Positions 1-9,291 of a stretch of DNA of 64,000 nucleotides are shown here, piece after piece. Below the pieces are notes generated by a model. The model did no database searches, had not been told where the DNA came from, and saw only the letters and a list, made by a program, of their open reading frames with translations. A program made the position numbers and the translations under genes. Where the stretch lies: positions 124,001-188,000 of the forward strand of contig NW_026870483.1 in NCBI RefSeq assembly GCF_963576545.1, read 5' to 3'. Each line of letters begins with the position of its first letter. The first letter of the stretch is position 1. This DNA comes from Limanda limanda (taxonomy: Eukaryota > Chordata > Actinopteri > Pleuronectiformes > Pleuronectidae).

Positions 1-145
1 GAATAACTTTTTTTGTGAAGGTCGGAGAGACTTGGAAAGTGGTTGCATCTGGACTAATTTGGGTCCTGCAGATCGATTGGTACCATCCCCGAGCTTGTAC
101 GACCTTCGGAAGAGGTCGACCGACGAAATTCCCCCAAAATCTGAG

Positions 146-190
146 GAGATATTCTTGAATAACTTTTTTTGTGAAGGTCGGAGAGACTTG
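146..190 (+). repeat. 45-bp core common to A and B
   Basis: Reference copy of the block that opens every monomer of both kinds. It runs from GAGATATTC to GAGACTTG and contains a T7 tract at core positions 19-25. A and B are identical here although their next 37 bases match only about half the time, so this piece is either homogenised across types or under constraint. Rare variants mark duplicated blocks: AATAGC for AATAAC (for example near 11,538, 15,707 and 52,056), an extended T run (near 32,271, 36,922 and 38,209), and TTTAGTG near 17,646, 18,774 and 21,521. Function unknown; a binding site for a satellite protein is one possibility. Confidence 0.85.
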
Positions 191-267
191 CAAGTAGGCT
201 CTACCCCCACTAAATGGGGTTGCGCGCATCGATCAGTACCATCCTTGAGCTTCTCCGACTTTCGGAA

Positions 268-288
268 GGGTTAGGGTTAGGGTTAGGG
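268..288 (+). repeat. Telomere-type tract: GGG plus three TTAGGG (four G3 runs)
   Basis: First of 278 complete tracts, one per A monomer, lying 58 bases after the ACTAAATGG landmark. The tract is four GGG runs separated by three TTA loops, the same arrangement as the minimal vertebrate telomeric G-quadruplex. Tracts with one hexamer fewer (three GGG runs) begin at 7656, 7813, 9414, 9571, 14538, 15812, 18064, 24669, 29000, 38777, 39570, 39727, 40520, 42275, 43549, 44342, 46097, 46580, 49778, 50889 and 58114. Five tracts end in GGC (starts 31888, 36543, 37660, 44980, 61801). One, near 16,134, has TAA as its first loop. All point the same way. Quadruplex formation is inferred from family knowledge. 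Confidence 0.93.
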
Positions 289-526
289 ATGAAAGCACAT
301 AGGAGAAAGAGATATTCTTGAATAACTTTTTTTGTGAAGGTCGGAGAGACTTGCAAGTAGGCTCTACCCCCACTAAATGGGGTAGCGCACATCGATCGGT
401 ACCATCCTTGAGCTTCTCCGACTTTCGGAAGGGTTAGGGTTAGGGTTAGGGATGAAAGCACATAGGAGAAAGAGATATTCTTGAATAACTTTTTTTGTGA
501 AGGTCGGAGAGACTTGCAAGTAGGCT

Positions 527-548
527 CTACCCCCACTAAATGGGGTAG
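527..548 (+). other. Inverted repeat in monomer A (7-bp stem)
   Basis: CTACCCC and GGGGTAG are perfect reverse complements separated by 8 bases. If one C is bulged, one further A-T pair can form, leaving a 5-base loop. The element recurs in most A monomers. Variants change it: TTGCG in place of TAGCG disrupts a pair near the base in nearly fifty units; TAACGC near 3,596, 4,721, 5,846 and 61,753 disrupts the outermost pair; ATTGGGTAG removes one G near 11,916, 16,078, 17,366, 18,493, 21,240, 26,215, 29,103, 33,758, 46,838, 52,435 and 55,329. Since the stem is often broken, strong selection for it is not evident. B lacks it. Confidence 0.6.
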
Positions 549-566
549 CGCGCATCGATCGGTACC
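548..566 (+). other. Palindrome cluster GCGCGC / ATCGAT / CGATCG / GGTACC
   Basis: In monomer A four six-base palindromes crowd into 19 bases, with four CpG dinucleotides. ATCGAT and GGTACC are also kept in B, where the intervening base change removes CGATCG. Many recurrent variants in the array fall here and are transitions at CpG (GCGCAC, CATTGATC, GATCAGTACC). GGTACC is present in nearly every unit and would give a 155/163-bp ladder on KpnI digestion. Confidence 0.75.
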
Positions 567-2723
567 ATCCTTGAGCTTCTCCGACTTTCGGAAGGGTTAG
601 GGTTAGGGTTAGGGATGAAAGCACATAGGAGAAAGAGATATTCTTGAATAACCTTTTTTGTGAAGGTCGGAGAGACTTGCAAGTAGGCTCTACCCCCACT
701 AAATGGGGTAGCGCGCATCGATCGGTACCATCCTTGAGCTTCTCCGACTTTCGGAAGGGTTAGGGTTAGGGTTAGGGATGAAAGCACATAGGAGAAAGAG
801 ATATTCTTGAATAACTTTTTTTGTGAAGGTCGGAGAGGCTTGGAAAGTGGTTGCATCTGGACTAATTTGGGTCCTGCGGATCGATTGGTACCATCTCCGA
901 GCTTGTACGACCTTCGGAAGAGGTCGACCGACGAAATTCCCCCAAATCTGAGGAGATATTCTTGAATAACTTTTTTTGTGAAGGTCGGAGAGACTTGCAA
1001 GTAGGCTCTACCCCCACTAAATGGGGTAGCGCGCATCGATCGGTACCATCCTTGAGCTTCTCCGACTTTCGGAAGGGTTAGGGTTAGGGTTAGGGATGAA
1101 AGCACATAGGAGAAAGAGATATTCTTGAATAACTTTTTTTGTGAAGGTCGGAGAGACTTGGAAAGTGGTTGCATCTGGACTAATTTGGGTCCTGCGGATC
1201 GATTGGTACCATCTCCGAGCTTGTACGACCTTCGGAAGAGGTCGACCGACGAAATTCCCCCAAATCTGAGGAGATATTCTTGAATAACTTTTTTTGTGAA
1301 GGTCGGAGAGACTTGCAAGTAGGCTCTACTCCCACTAAATGGGGTAGCGCGCATCGATCGGTACCATCCTTGAGCTTCTCCGACTTTCGGAAGGGTTAGG
1401 GTTAGGGTTAGGGATGAAAGCACATAGGAGAAAGAGATATTCTTGAATAACCTTTTTTTGTGAAGGTCGGAGAGACTTGGAAAGTGGTTGCATCTGGACT
1501 AATTTGGGTCCTGCGGATCGATTGGTACCATCTCCGAGCTTGTACGACCTTCGGAAGAGGTCGACCGACGAAATTCCCCCAAATCTGAGGAGATATTCTT
1601 GAATAACTTTTTTTGTGAAGGTCGGAGAGACTTGCAAGTAGGCTCTACCCCCACTAAATGGGGTTGCGCTCATCGATCGGTACCATCCTTGAGCTTCTCC
1701 GACTTTCGGAAGGGTTAGGGTTAGGGTTAGGGATGAAAGCACATAGGAGAAAGAGATATTCTTGAATAACTTTTTTTGTGAAGGTCGGAGAGACTTGCAA
1801 GTAGGCTCTACCCCCACTAAATGGGGTAGCGCGCATCGATCGGTACCATCCTTGAGCTTCTCCGACTTTCGGAAGGGTTAGGGTTAGGGTTAGGGATGAA
1901 AGCACATAGGAGAAAGAGATATTCTTGAATAACTTTTTTTGTGAAGGTCGGAGAGACTTGGAAAGTGGTTGCATCTGGACTAATTTGGGTCCTGCAGATC
2001 GATTGGTACCATCCCCGAGCTTGTACGACCTTCGGAAGAGGTCGACCGACGAAATTCCCCCAAAATCTGAGGAGATATTCTTGAATAACTTTTTTTGTGA
2101 AGGTCGGAGAGACTTGCAAGTAGGCTCTACCCCCACTAAATGGGGTTGCGCGCATCGATCAGTACCATCCTTGAGCTTCTCCGACTTTCGGAAGGGTTAG
2201 GGTTAGGGTTAGGGATGAAAGCACATAGGAGAAAGAGATATTCTTGAATAACTTTTTTTGTGAAGGTCGGAGAGACTTGCAAGTAGGCTCTACCCCCACT
2301 AAATGGGGTAGCGCGCATCGATCGGTACCATCCTTGAGCTTCTCCGACTTTCGGAAGGGTTAGGGTTAGGGTTAGGGATGAAAGCACATAGGAGAAAGAG
2401 ATATTCTTGAATAACTTTTTTTGTGAAGGTCGGAGAGACTTGCAAGTAGGCTCTACCCCCACTAAATGGGGTAGCGCGCATCGATCGGTACCATCTTTGA
2501 GCTTCTCCGACTTTCGGAAGGGTTAGGGTTAGGGTTAGGGATGAAAGCACATAGGAGAAAGAGATATTCTTGAATAACTTTTTTTGTGAAGGTCGGAGAG
2601 ACTTGCAAGTAGGCTCTACCCCCACTAAATGGGGTAGCGCGCATCGATCGGTACCATCCTTGAGCTTCTCCGACTTTCGGAAGGGTTAGGGTTAGGGTTA
2701 GGGATGAAAGCACATAGGAGAAA

Positions 2724-2878
2724 GAGATATTCTTGAATAACTTTTTTTGTGAAGGTCGGAGAGACTTGGAAAGTGGTTGCATCTGGACTAATTTGGGTCC
2801 TGCGGATCGATTGGTACCATCCCCGAGCTTGTACGACCTTCGGAAGAGGTCGACCGACGAAATTCCCCCAAATCTGAG
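2724..2878 (+). repeat. Monomer B, canonical copy (155 bp)
   Basis: Typical B unit. The first 45 bases equal those of A. The next 37 are colinear with A without a gap but match at only 20 positions. The next 41 match A at 35 positions. The last 32 bases have no similarity to the A tail: they hold an 8-bp palindrome GGTCGACC followed by a C5 run, and no telomere hexamer. 121 B units occur, each followed by an A and never by another B. Variants seen: TGCAGATC for TGCGGATC, CTCCGAG for CCCCGAG in part of the first 9.3 kb, TTGAAAAG for TTGGAAAG, and a 156-bp form with one more A after the C5 run (1-145 truncated, 1,916-2,071, 7,848-8,003). Confidence 0.95.
2847..2878 (+). repeat. B-specific tail with GGTCGACC palindrome
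   Basis: These 32 bases are found only in B monomers and replace the 40-base telomere-bearing tail of A. The GGTCGACC palindrome (2,848-2,855) contains a SalI site not seen in A, so it is a clean marker for each B. A C5 run with AAATCTGAG follows. One unit has CCAACG instead of CCGACG (near 45,633), and one has GACGATATTC (near 13,280). Confidence 0.85.
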
Positions 2879-3359
2879 GAGATATTCTTGAATAACTTTT
2901 TTTGTGAAGGTCGGAGAGACTTGCAAGTAGGCTGTACCCCCACTAAATGGGGTAGCGCGCATCGATCGGTACCATCCTTGAGCTTCTCCGACTTTCGGAA
3001 GGGTTAGGGTTAGGGTTAGGGATGAAAGCACATAGGAGAAAGAGATATTCTTGAATAACTTTTTTTGTGAAGGTCGGAAAGACTTGCAAGTAGGCTCTAC
3101 CCCCACTAAATGGGGTAGCGCGCATCGATCGGTACCATCCTTGAGCTTCTCCGACTTTCGGAAGGGTTAGGGTTAGGGTTAGGGATGAAAGCACATAGGA
3201 GAAAGAGATATTCTTGAATAACTTTTTTTGTGAAGGTCGGAGAGACTTGGAAAGTGGTTGCATCTGGACTAAATTGGGTCCTGCGGATCGATTGGTACCA
3301 TCCCCGAGCTTGTACGACCTTCGGAAGAGGTCGACCGACGAAATTCCCCCAAATCTGAG

Positions 3360-6300
3360 GAGATATTCTTGAATAACTTTTTTTGTGAAGGTCGGAGAGA
3401 CTTGCAAGTAGGCTCTACCCCCACTAAATGGGGTTGCGCGCATCGATCAGTACCATCCTTGAGCTTCTCCGACTTTCGGAAGGGTTAGGGTTAGGGTTAG
3501 GGATGAAAGCACATAGGAGAAAGAGATATTCTTGAATAACTTTTTTTGTGAAGGTCGGAGAGACTTGCAAGTAGGCTCTACCCCCACTAAATGGGGTAAC
3601 GCGCATCGATCGGTACCATCCTTGAGCTTCTCCGACTTTCGGAAGGGTTAGGGTTAGGGTTAGGGATGAAAGCACATAGGAGAAAGAGATATTCTTGAAT
3701 AACTTTTTTTGTGAAGGTCGGAGAGACTTGCAAGTAGGCTCTACCCCCACTAAATGGGGTAGCGCGCATCGATCGGTACCATCCTTGAGCTTCTCCGACT
3801 TTCGGAAGGGTTAGGGTTAGGGTTAGGGATGAAAGCACATAGGAGAAAGAGATATTCTTGAATAACTTTTTTTGTGAAGGTCGGAGAGACTTGCAAGTAG
3901 GCTCTACCCCCACTAAATGGGGTAGCGCGCATCGATCGGTACCATCCTTGAGCTTCTCCGACTTTCGGAAGGGTTAGGGTTAGGGTTAGGGATGAAAGCA
4001 CATAGGAGAAAGAGATATTCTTGAATAACTTTTTTTGTGAAGGTCGGAGAGACTTGGAAAGTGGTTGCATCTGGACTAATTTGGGTCCTGCGGATCGATT
4101 GGTACCATCCCCGAGCTTGTACGACCTTCGGAAGAGGTCGACCGACGAAATTCCCCCAAATCTGAGGAGATATTCTTGAATAACTTTTTTTGTGAAGGTC
4201 GGAGAGACTTGCAAGTAGGCTCTACCCCCACTAAATGGGGTAGCGCGCATCGATCGGTACCATCCTTGAGCTTCTCCGACTTTCGGAAGGGTTAGGGTTA
4301 GGGTTAGGGATGAAAGCACATAGGAGAAAGAGATATTCTTGAATAACTTTTTTTGTGAAGGTCGCAGAGACTTGGAAAGTGGTTGCATCTGGACTAATTT
4401 GGGTCCTGCGGATCGATTGGTACCATCCCCGAGCTTGTACGACCTTCGGAAGAGGTCGACCGACGAAATTCCCCCAAATCTGAGGAGATATTCTTGAATA
4501 ACTTTTTTTGTGAAGGTCGGAGAGACTTGCAAGTAGGCTCTACCCCCACTAAATGGGGTTGCGCGCATCGATCAGTACCATCCTTGAGCTTCTCCGACTT
4601 TCGGAAGGGTTAGGGTTAGGGTTAGGGATGAAAGCACATAGGAGAAAGAGATATTCTTGAATAACTTTTTTTGTGAAGGTCGGAGAGACTTGCAAGTAGG
4701 CTCTACCCCCACTAAATGGGGTAACGCGCATCGATCGGTACCATCCTTGAGCTTCTCCGACTTTCGGAAGGGTTAGGGTTAGGGTTAGGGATGAAAGCAC
4801 ATAGGAGAAAGAGATATTCTTGAATAACTTTTTTTGTGAAGGTCGGAGAGACTTGCAAGTAGGCTCTACCCCCACTAAATGGGGTAGCGCGCATCGATCG
4901 GTACCATCCTTGAGCTTCTCCGACTTTCGGAAGGGTTAGGGTTAGGGTTAGGGATGAAAGCACATAGGAGAAAGAGATATTCTTGAATAACTTTTTTTGT
5001 GAAGGTCGGAGAGACTTGCAAGTAGGCTCTACCCCCACTAAATGGGGTAGCGCGCATCGATCGGTACCATCCTTGAGCTTCTCCGACTTTCGGAAGGGTT
5101 AGGGTTAGGGTTAGGGATGAAAGCACATAGGAGAATGAGATATTCTTGAATAACTTTTTTTGTGAAGGTCGGAGAGACTTGGAAAGTGGTTGCATCTGGA
5201 CTAATTTGGGTCCTGCGGATCGATTGGTACCATCCCCGAGCTTGTACGACCTTCGGAAGAGGTCGACCGACGAAATTCCCCCAAATCTGAGGAGATATTC
5301 TTGAATAACTTTTTTTGTGAAGGTCGGAGAGACTTGCAAGTAGGCTCTACCCCCACTAAATGGGGTAGCGCGCATCGATCGGTACCATCCTTGAGCTTCT
5401 CCGACTTTCGGAAGGGTTAGGGTTAGGGTTAGGGATGAAAGCACATAGGAGAAAGAGATATTCTTGAATAACTTTTTTTGTGAAGGTCGGAGAGACTTGG
5501 AAAGTGGTTGCATCTGGACTAATTTGGGTCCTGCGGATCGATTGGTACCATCCCCGAGCTTGTACGACCTTCGGAAGAGGTCGACCGACGAAATTCCCCC
5601 AAATCTGAGGAGATATTCTTGAATAACTTTTTTTGTGAAGGTCGGAGAGACTTGCAATTAGGCTCTACCCCCACTAAATGGGGTTGCGCGCAACGATCAG
5701 TACCATCCTTGAGCTTCTCCGACTTTCGGAAGGGTTAGGGTTAGGGTTAGGGATGAAAGCACATAGGAGAAAGAGATATTCTTGAATAACTTTTTTTGTG
5801 AAGGTCGGAGAGACTTGCAAGTAGGCTCTACCCCCACTAAATGGGGTAACGCGCATCGATCGGTACCATCCTTGAGCTTCTCCGACTTTCGGAAGGGTTA
5901 GGGTTAGGGTTAGGGATGAAAGCACATAGGAGAAAGAGATATTCTTGAATAACTTTTTTTGTGAAGGTCGGAGAGACTTGCAAGTAGGCTCTACCCCCAC
6001 TAAATGGGGTAGCGCGCATCGATCGGTACCATCTTTGAGCTTCTCCGACTTTCGGAAGGGTTAGGGTTAGGGTTAGGGATGAAAGCACATAGGAGAAAGA
6101 GATATTCTTGAATAACTTTTTTTGTGAAGGTCGGAGAGACTTGCAAGTAGGCTCTACCCCCACTAAATGGGGTAGCGCGCATCGATCGGTACCATCCTTG
6201 AGCTTCTCCGACTTTCGGAAGGGTTAGGGTTAGGGTTAGGGATGAAAGCACATAGGAGAAAGAGATATTCTTGAATAACTTTTTTTGTGAAGGTCGGAGA

Positions 6301-6734
6301 GACTTGGAAAGTGGTTGCATCTGGACTAATTTGGGTCCTGCGGATCGATTGGTACCATCCCCGAGCTTGTACGACCTTCGGAAGAGGTCGACCGACGAAA
6401 TTCCCCCAAATCTGAGGAGATATTCTTGAATAACTTTTTTTGTGAAGGTCGGAGAGACTTGCAAGTAGGCTCTACCCCCACTAAATGGGGTAGCGCACAT
6501 CGATCGGTACCATCCTTGAGCTTCTCCGACTTTCGGAAGGGTTAGGGTTAGGGTTAGGGATGAAAGCACATAGGAGAAAGAGATATTCTTGAATAACTTT
6601 TTTTGTGAAGGTCGGAGAGACTTGGAAAGTGGTTGCATCTGGACTATTTTGGGTCCTGCGGATCGATTGGTACCATCCCCGAGCTTGTACGACCTTCGGA
6701 AGAGGTCGACCGACGAAATTCCCCCAAATCTGAG
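3360..6734 (+). repeat. 1,125-bp higher-order repeat A4 B A B, three tandem copies
   Basis: Copies at 3,360-4,484, 4,485-5,609 and 5,610-6,734, each five A and two B. In each copy the first A has TTGCG with CAGTACC and the second has TAACGCGC, so the 1,125-bp block was copied as a whole. Copy-specific changes: GTCGCAGAG near 4,363 in copy 1, GAGAATGAG near 5,134 in copy 2, CAATTAGG and CAACGATCAG near 5,656-5,699 in copy 3. Confidence 0.92.
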
Positions 6735-8003
6735 GAGATATTCTTGAATAACTTTTTTTGTGAAGGTCGGAGAGACTTGCAAGTAGGCTCTACCCCCACT
6801 AAATGGGGTTGCGCGCATCGATCGGTACCATCCTTGAGCTTCTCCGACTTTCGGAAGGGTTAGGGTTAGGGTTAGGGATGAAAGCACATAGGAGAAAGAG
6901 ATATTCTTGAATAACTTTTTTTGTGAAGGTCGGAGAGACTTGCAAGTAGGCTCTACCCCCACTAAATGGGGTAGCGCGCATCGATCGGTACCATCCTTGA
7001 GCTTCTCCGACTTTCGGAAGGGTTAGGGTTAGGGTTAGGGATGAAAGCACATAGGAGAAAGAGATATTCTTGAATAACTTTTTTTGTGAAGGTCGGAGAG
7101 ACTTGGAAAGTGGTTGCATCTGGACTAATTTGGGTCCTGCGGATCGATTGGTACCATCCCCGAGCTTGTACGACCTTCGGAAGAGGTCGACCGACGAAAT
7201 TCCCCCAAATCTGAGGAGATATTCTTGAATAACTTTTTTTGTGAAGGTCGGAGAGACTTGCAAGTAGGCTCTACCCCCACTAAATGGGGTAGCGCGCATC
7301 GATCGGTACCATTCTTGAGCTTCTCCGACTTTCGGAAGGGTTAGGGTTAGGGTTAGGGATGAAAGCACATAGGAGAAAGAGATATTCTTGAATAACTTTT
7401 TTTGTGAAGGTCGGAGAGACTTGGAAAGTGGTTGCATCTGGACTAATTTGGGTCCTGCGGATCGATTGGTACCATCTCCGAGCTTGTACGACCTTCGGAA
7501 GAGGTCGACCGACGAAATTCCCCCAAATCTGAGGAGATATTCTTGAATAACTTTTTTTGTGAAGGTCGGAGAGACTTGCAAGTAGGCTCTACCCCCACTA
7601 AATGGGGTTGCGCGCATCGATCGGTACCATCCTTGAGCTTCTCCGACTTTCGGAAGGGTTAGGGTTAGGGATGAAAGCACATAGGAGAAAGAGATATTCT
7701 TGAATAACTTTTTTTGTGAAGGTCGGAGAGACTTGCAAGTAGGCTCTACCCCCACTAAATGGGGTAGCGCGCATCGATCGGTACCATCCTTGAGCTTCTC
7801 CGACTTTCGGAAGGGTTAGGGTTAGGGATGAAAGCACATAGGAGAAAGAGATATTCTTGAATAACTTTTTTTGTGAAGGTCGGAGAGACTTGGAAAGTGG
7901 TTGCATCTGGACTAATTTGGGTCCTGCAGATCGATTGGTACCATCCCCGAGCTTGTACGACCTTCGGAAGAGGTCGACCGACGAAATTCCCCCAAAATCT
8001 GAG
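6735..8003 (+). repeat. Array segment: A2 B A B A2 B with two short A
   Basis: Holds the first short (157-bp) A units of the window, at 7,534-7,690 and 7,691-7,847, and ends in the 156-type B at 7,848-8,003. ACCATTCTTG near 7,312 is private. The segment joins the 1,125-bp repeats to the second copy of the 1,288-bp block. Confidence 0.88.
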
Positions 8004-9291
8004 GAGATATTCTTGAATAACTTTTTTTGTGAAGGTCGGAGAGACTTGCAAGTAGGCTCTACCCCCACTAAATGGGGTTGCGCGCATCGATCAGTACCAT
8101 CCTTGAGCTTCTCCGACTTTCGGAAGGGTTAGGGTTAGGGTTAGGGATGAAAGCACATAGGAGAAAGAGATATTCTTGAATAACTTTTTTTGTGAAGGTC
8201 GGAGAGACTTGCAAGTAGGCTCTACCCCCACTAAATGGGGTAGCGCGCATCGATCGGTACCATCCTTGAGCTTCTCCGACTTTCGGAAGGGTTAGGGTTA
8301 GGGTTAGGGATGAAAGCACATAGGAGAAAGAGATATTCTTGAATAACTTTTTTTGTGAAGGTCGGAGAGACTTGCAAGTAGGCTCTACCCCCACTAAATG
8401 GGGTAGCGCGCATCGATCGGTACCATCTTTGAGCTTCTCCGACTTTCGGAAGGGTTAGGGTTAGGGTTAGGGATGAAAGCACATAGGAGAAAGAGATATT
8501 CTTGAATAACTTTTTTTGTGAAGGTCGGAGAGACTTGCAAGTAGGCTCTACCCCCACTAAATGGGGTAGCGCGCATCGATCGGTACCATCCTTGAGCTTC
8601 TCCGACTTTCGGAAGGGTTAGGGTTAGGGTTAGGGATGAAAGCACATAGGAGAAAGAGATATTCTTGAATAACTTTTTTTGTGAAGGTCGGAGAGACTTG
8701 GAAAGTGGTTGCATCTGGACTAATTTGGGTCCTGCAGATCGATTGGTACCATCCCCGAGCTTGTACGACCTTCGGAAGAGGTCGACCGACGAAATTCCCC
8801 CAAATCTGAGGAGATATTCTTGAATAACTTTTTTTGTGAAGGTCGGAGAGACTTGCAAGTAGGCTCTACCCCCACTAAATGGGGTAGCGCGCATCGATCG
8901 GTACCATCCTTGAGCTTCTCCGACTTTCGGAAGGGTTAGGGTTAGGGTTAGGGATGAAAGCACATAGGAGAAAGAGATATTCTTGAATAACTTTTTTTGT
9001 GAAGGTCGGAGAGACTTGCAAGTAGGCTCTACCCCCACTAAATGGGGTAGCGCGCATCGATCGGTACCATCCTTGAGCTTCTCCGACTTTCGGAAGGGTT
9101 AGGGTTAGGGTTAGGGATGAAAGCACATAGGAGAAAGAGATATTCTTGAATAACTTTTTTTGTGAAGGTCGGAGAGACTTGGAAAGTGGTTGCATCTGGA
9201 CTAATTTGGGTCCTGCGGATCGATTGGTACCATCTCCGAGCTTGTACGACCTTCGGAAGAGGTCGACCGACGAAATTCCCCCAAATCTGAG
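8004..9291 (+). repeat. 1,288-bp block A4 B A2 B, copy 2
   Basis: Same unit order and exact length as 2,072-3,359, with the same CAGTACC first A and ATCTTTGAGC third A. The preceding 156-type B is also shared, so the duplicated stretch is longer than this block. Its first B (8,656-8,810) has TGCAGATC, unlike copy 1. Confidence 0.9.

Larger units (their letters stand above)
146..308 (+). repeat. Monomer A, first complete copy (163 bp)
   Basis: First complete A unit and positional reference for the others. Order of parts: bases 1-45 are the core shared with B, including a T7 run; 46-82 are an A-specific segment with a C5/G4 inverted repeat; 83-123 are a segment shared with B at 35 of 41 positions, carrying ATCGAT and GGTACC; 124-163 are the A tail, with three TTAGGG hexamers and then about 20 non-telomeric bases. 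This copy carries the hairpin-arm variant (TTGCG instead of TAGCG), which is seen only in the A unit directly after a B. It also has CAGTACC in place of CGGTACC. About 279 A units occur in the window, 21 of them 157 bp long. Confidence 0.95.
1..2071 (+). repeat. Array segment: B(partial) A4 B A B A B A2 B
   Basis: Opens with a truncated 156-type B and ends with a 156-type B (1,916-2,071); these two and 7,848-8,003 share TGCAGATC and the extra A, so they are copies of one another. The B at 1,434-1,589 has one more C before its T run (1-bp insertion), and the A near 652 has AACC for AACT. Bs at 798-952, 1,116-1,270 and 1,434-1,589 carry CTCCGAG. Confidence 0.9.
2072..3359 (+). repeat. 1,288-bp block A4 B A2 B, copy 1
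   Basis: Six A and two B. Its first A has TTGCG with CAGTACC, and the third has ATCTTTGAGC near 2,492. The same order, length and markers recur at 8,004-9,291, 5,932 bp downstream, each preceded by a 156-type B. A private GGCTGTACC lies near 2,932, and GGAAAGACTT near 3,077. Confidence 0.9.

Noticed and set aside
164..171. T7 run as a Pol III terminator or rho-independent terminator
   Set aside because: No stem precedes it and no Pol III promoter is visible; it is simply part of the 45-bp core.
268..288. True terminal telomere
   Set aside because: The TTAGGG tract is only three hexamers long and returns in every A monomer among non-telomeric sequence; no long uninterrupted telomere repeat is in the window.
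1434..1589. The 1-bp insertions in B units at 1,434, 1,916 and 7,848 as a third monomer type
   Set aside because: Apart from the single added base and known point variants they are ordinary B units; the two with an additional A are copies of one event.
1925..2200. Plus-strand open frames of 76-91 codons
   Set aside because: They occur only where a B meets an A with a particular variant or a 1-bp insertion, end in the telomere tract and have no features of a protein family.
2830..2860. CENP-B box in the TTCGGAAGAGGTCGA region of B
   Set aside because: TTCG-4N-A-2N fits the left part of the box core, but the required CGGG is TCGA here; the A counterpart fits even less.
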